Position numbers and translations under genes: made by a program. This document shows positions 6,508 through 6,899 of a DNA stretch of 6,899 bases, piece by piece. The notes below the pieces were generated by a model. The model saw nothing but the letters and a program-made list of their open reading frames with translations. It made no database searches and was not told where the DNA came from. Position 1 is the stretch's first letter; every line of letters starts with the position of its first letter. This DNA comes from Myxococcales bacterium (lineage in GTDB: Bacteria > Myxococcota > Polyangia > Polyangiales > Polyangiaceae), in assembly GCA_020430865.1 (NCBI GenBank), contig JAGQIY010000566.1, forward strand, positions 1 through 6,899, given 5' to 3'.

Positions 6508-6540
6508 GGGTGGAGTCCAGCTGGATTCACTCCCTCACCC
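6508..6540 (+). other. Hairpin in the leader of the stress protein mRNA
   Basis: In the predicted leader, GGGTG (6508-6512) can pair with CACCC (6536-6540) and GAGT (6513-6516) with ACTC (6529-6532), separated by a 3-base bulge. The inner part holds the palindrome TCCAGCTGGA (6516-6525), which gives an alternative fold. The structure ends about 20 bases before the Shine-Dalgarno. It may affect mRNA stability or translation, or the palindrome may be a DNA site. Folding was done by eye. Confidence 0.4.
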
Positions 6541-6575
6541 CCTGATTCAGCAGCGTAAGCAAGGAGCCAAGTGCG

Positions 6576-6899
6576 ATGAGCTCGGAAGAAGTTGGCCACT
6601 ACACCGTGGTCGTTGGCATCGACTACTCGAAGCTGGGAGACCTCGCCCTGGAGCGGGCCTTTCAGCTCGTTTCGGACAAGCAAGACGCCGAGGTCCACGT
6701 CGTCAACGTGGCTCATGGTTACGGTCCGATGGTGAGCGTCGAGCTGGGGGAAGGCACCGAGACGTTCAGTCTCGACGAAGCTGCCGCGACGCTGAAGAAG
6801 CACGTCGAGGCGCGAATCGACGCCTGGGAAGCCGATCACGGCATCCTCGAGCTTTCCCACCTCGTAACGCATCTTCGCGTCGGATCGCCCGCTCACGAA
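6576..6899 (+). CDS. Universal stress protein (UspA family), N-terminal part, cut by window edge
   Basis: The reading frame stays open for 108 codons to the right edge. It starts MSSEEVGHYTVVVGIDYS: a first beta strand with the GIDYS turn typical of Usp proteins. A helix follows (20-34), then the second strand EVHVVNVAH (39-47), a variable loop, a long helix (about 67-89) and HLRVGSPAHE (99-108), the Usp segment before the nucleotide-binding half. The diagnostic G-2x-G-9x-G(S/T) motif would lie beyond the window, so ATP binding cannot be judged. The ATG at 6576 has AAGGAG at 6561-6566, nine bases upstream; the closer GTG at 6571 runs into TGA after two codons. Usp proteins support survival under starvation, low oxygen or other stress. 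The sigma-54 promoter ahead of it and the divergent globin kinase operon suggest it is an output of that pathway. Confidence 0.88.
   Translation, partial: MSSEEVGHYTVVVGIDYSKLGDLALERAFQLVSDKQDAEVHVVNVAHGYGPMVSVELGEGTETFSLDEAAATLKKHVEARIDAWEADHGILELSHLVTHLRVGSPAHE

Larger units (their letters stand above)
6144..6575. other. Divergent regulatory region between globin kinase and stress protein genes
   Basis: These 432 bases lie between two divergent genes and hold no convincing gene; the open frames here are Arg-rich and lack ribosome binding sites. They do hold: the Shine-Dalgarno of the kinase (6152-6157), a dyad at 6184-6199, a plus-strand branched stem followed by six T (6218-6281), a small hairpin (6283-6300), two GCGCGAA motifs (6334-6343 and 6390-6398), a sigma-54 promoter (6475-6490) and a leader hairpin of the stress protein gene (6508-6540). 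No clear sigma-70 or sigma-54 promoter for the kinase operon could be assigned; the dyad at 6184-6199 is the best candidate control site for it. Confidence 0.7.

Noticed and set aside
6252..6545. 97-codon plus-strand open frame in the divergent region
   Set aside because: Arg-rich composition typical of a chance frame in GC-rich DNA, no Shine-Dalgarno, and it runs across the sigma-54 promoter of usp.
1..6899. CRISPR arrays, insertion sequences, tRNA or rRNA genes
   Set aside because: No regularly spaced repeats, transposase motifs, terminal inverted repeats, cloverleaf or rRNA-like stretches were seen on either strand.

Overview
The window is GC-rich DNA with long, tightly packed bacterial genes. 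Two-component signalling dominates it, with a sigma-54 (RpoN) activator of the NtrC type, sigma-54-like promoters and an unusual one-pass membrane protein whose outer part looks like a beta-helix. This suggests a deltaproteobacterial lineage, most likely Myxococcota. That assignment is an inference from gene content and style; there is no rRNA or marker gene here.

Layout. Five genes lie on the minus strand, in transcription order from right to left: (A) a soluble globin-coupled histidine kinase, 6143-4929; (B) a protein made only of two receiver domains, 4932-4213; (C) a receiver-PAS-histidine kinase, 4216-2756; (D) an NtrC-type sigma-54-dependent response regulator, 2596-1220; (E) a membrane protein with an SPFH-like N-terminal part and a beta-helix-like C-terminal part, 1061-45, followed by a strong intrinsic terminator at the left edge. 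A/B and B/C each overlap by 4 bases (ATGA), so A-B-C is a translationally coupled unit. D follows after 159 bases that contain its own sigma-54-like promoter. E follows after 158 bases that contain an inverted repeat. On the plus strand, divergent from A and across a 432-base regulatory region, starts (F) a universal stress protein gene (6576 to the right edge, incomplete), also with a sigma-54-like promoter.

How it may work together. The globin kinase would sense O2, NO, CO or redox state through heme and feed phosphate to the receivers of B and the N-terminal receiver of C. The NtrB-like kinase core of C would phosphorylate D, and D with sigma-54 RNA polymerase would fire the promoters ahead of D (positive autoregulation) and F (stress protein). 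The two promoters match each other at 13 of 16 positions, which is the best direct evidence for a shared circuit. Both kinases lack membrane segments, so the pathway appears to be fully cytoplasmic. No HPt domain was seen. The wiring is inference; the domains, overlaps and promoter sequences are seen directly.
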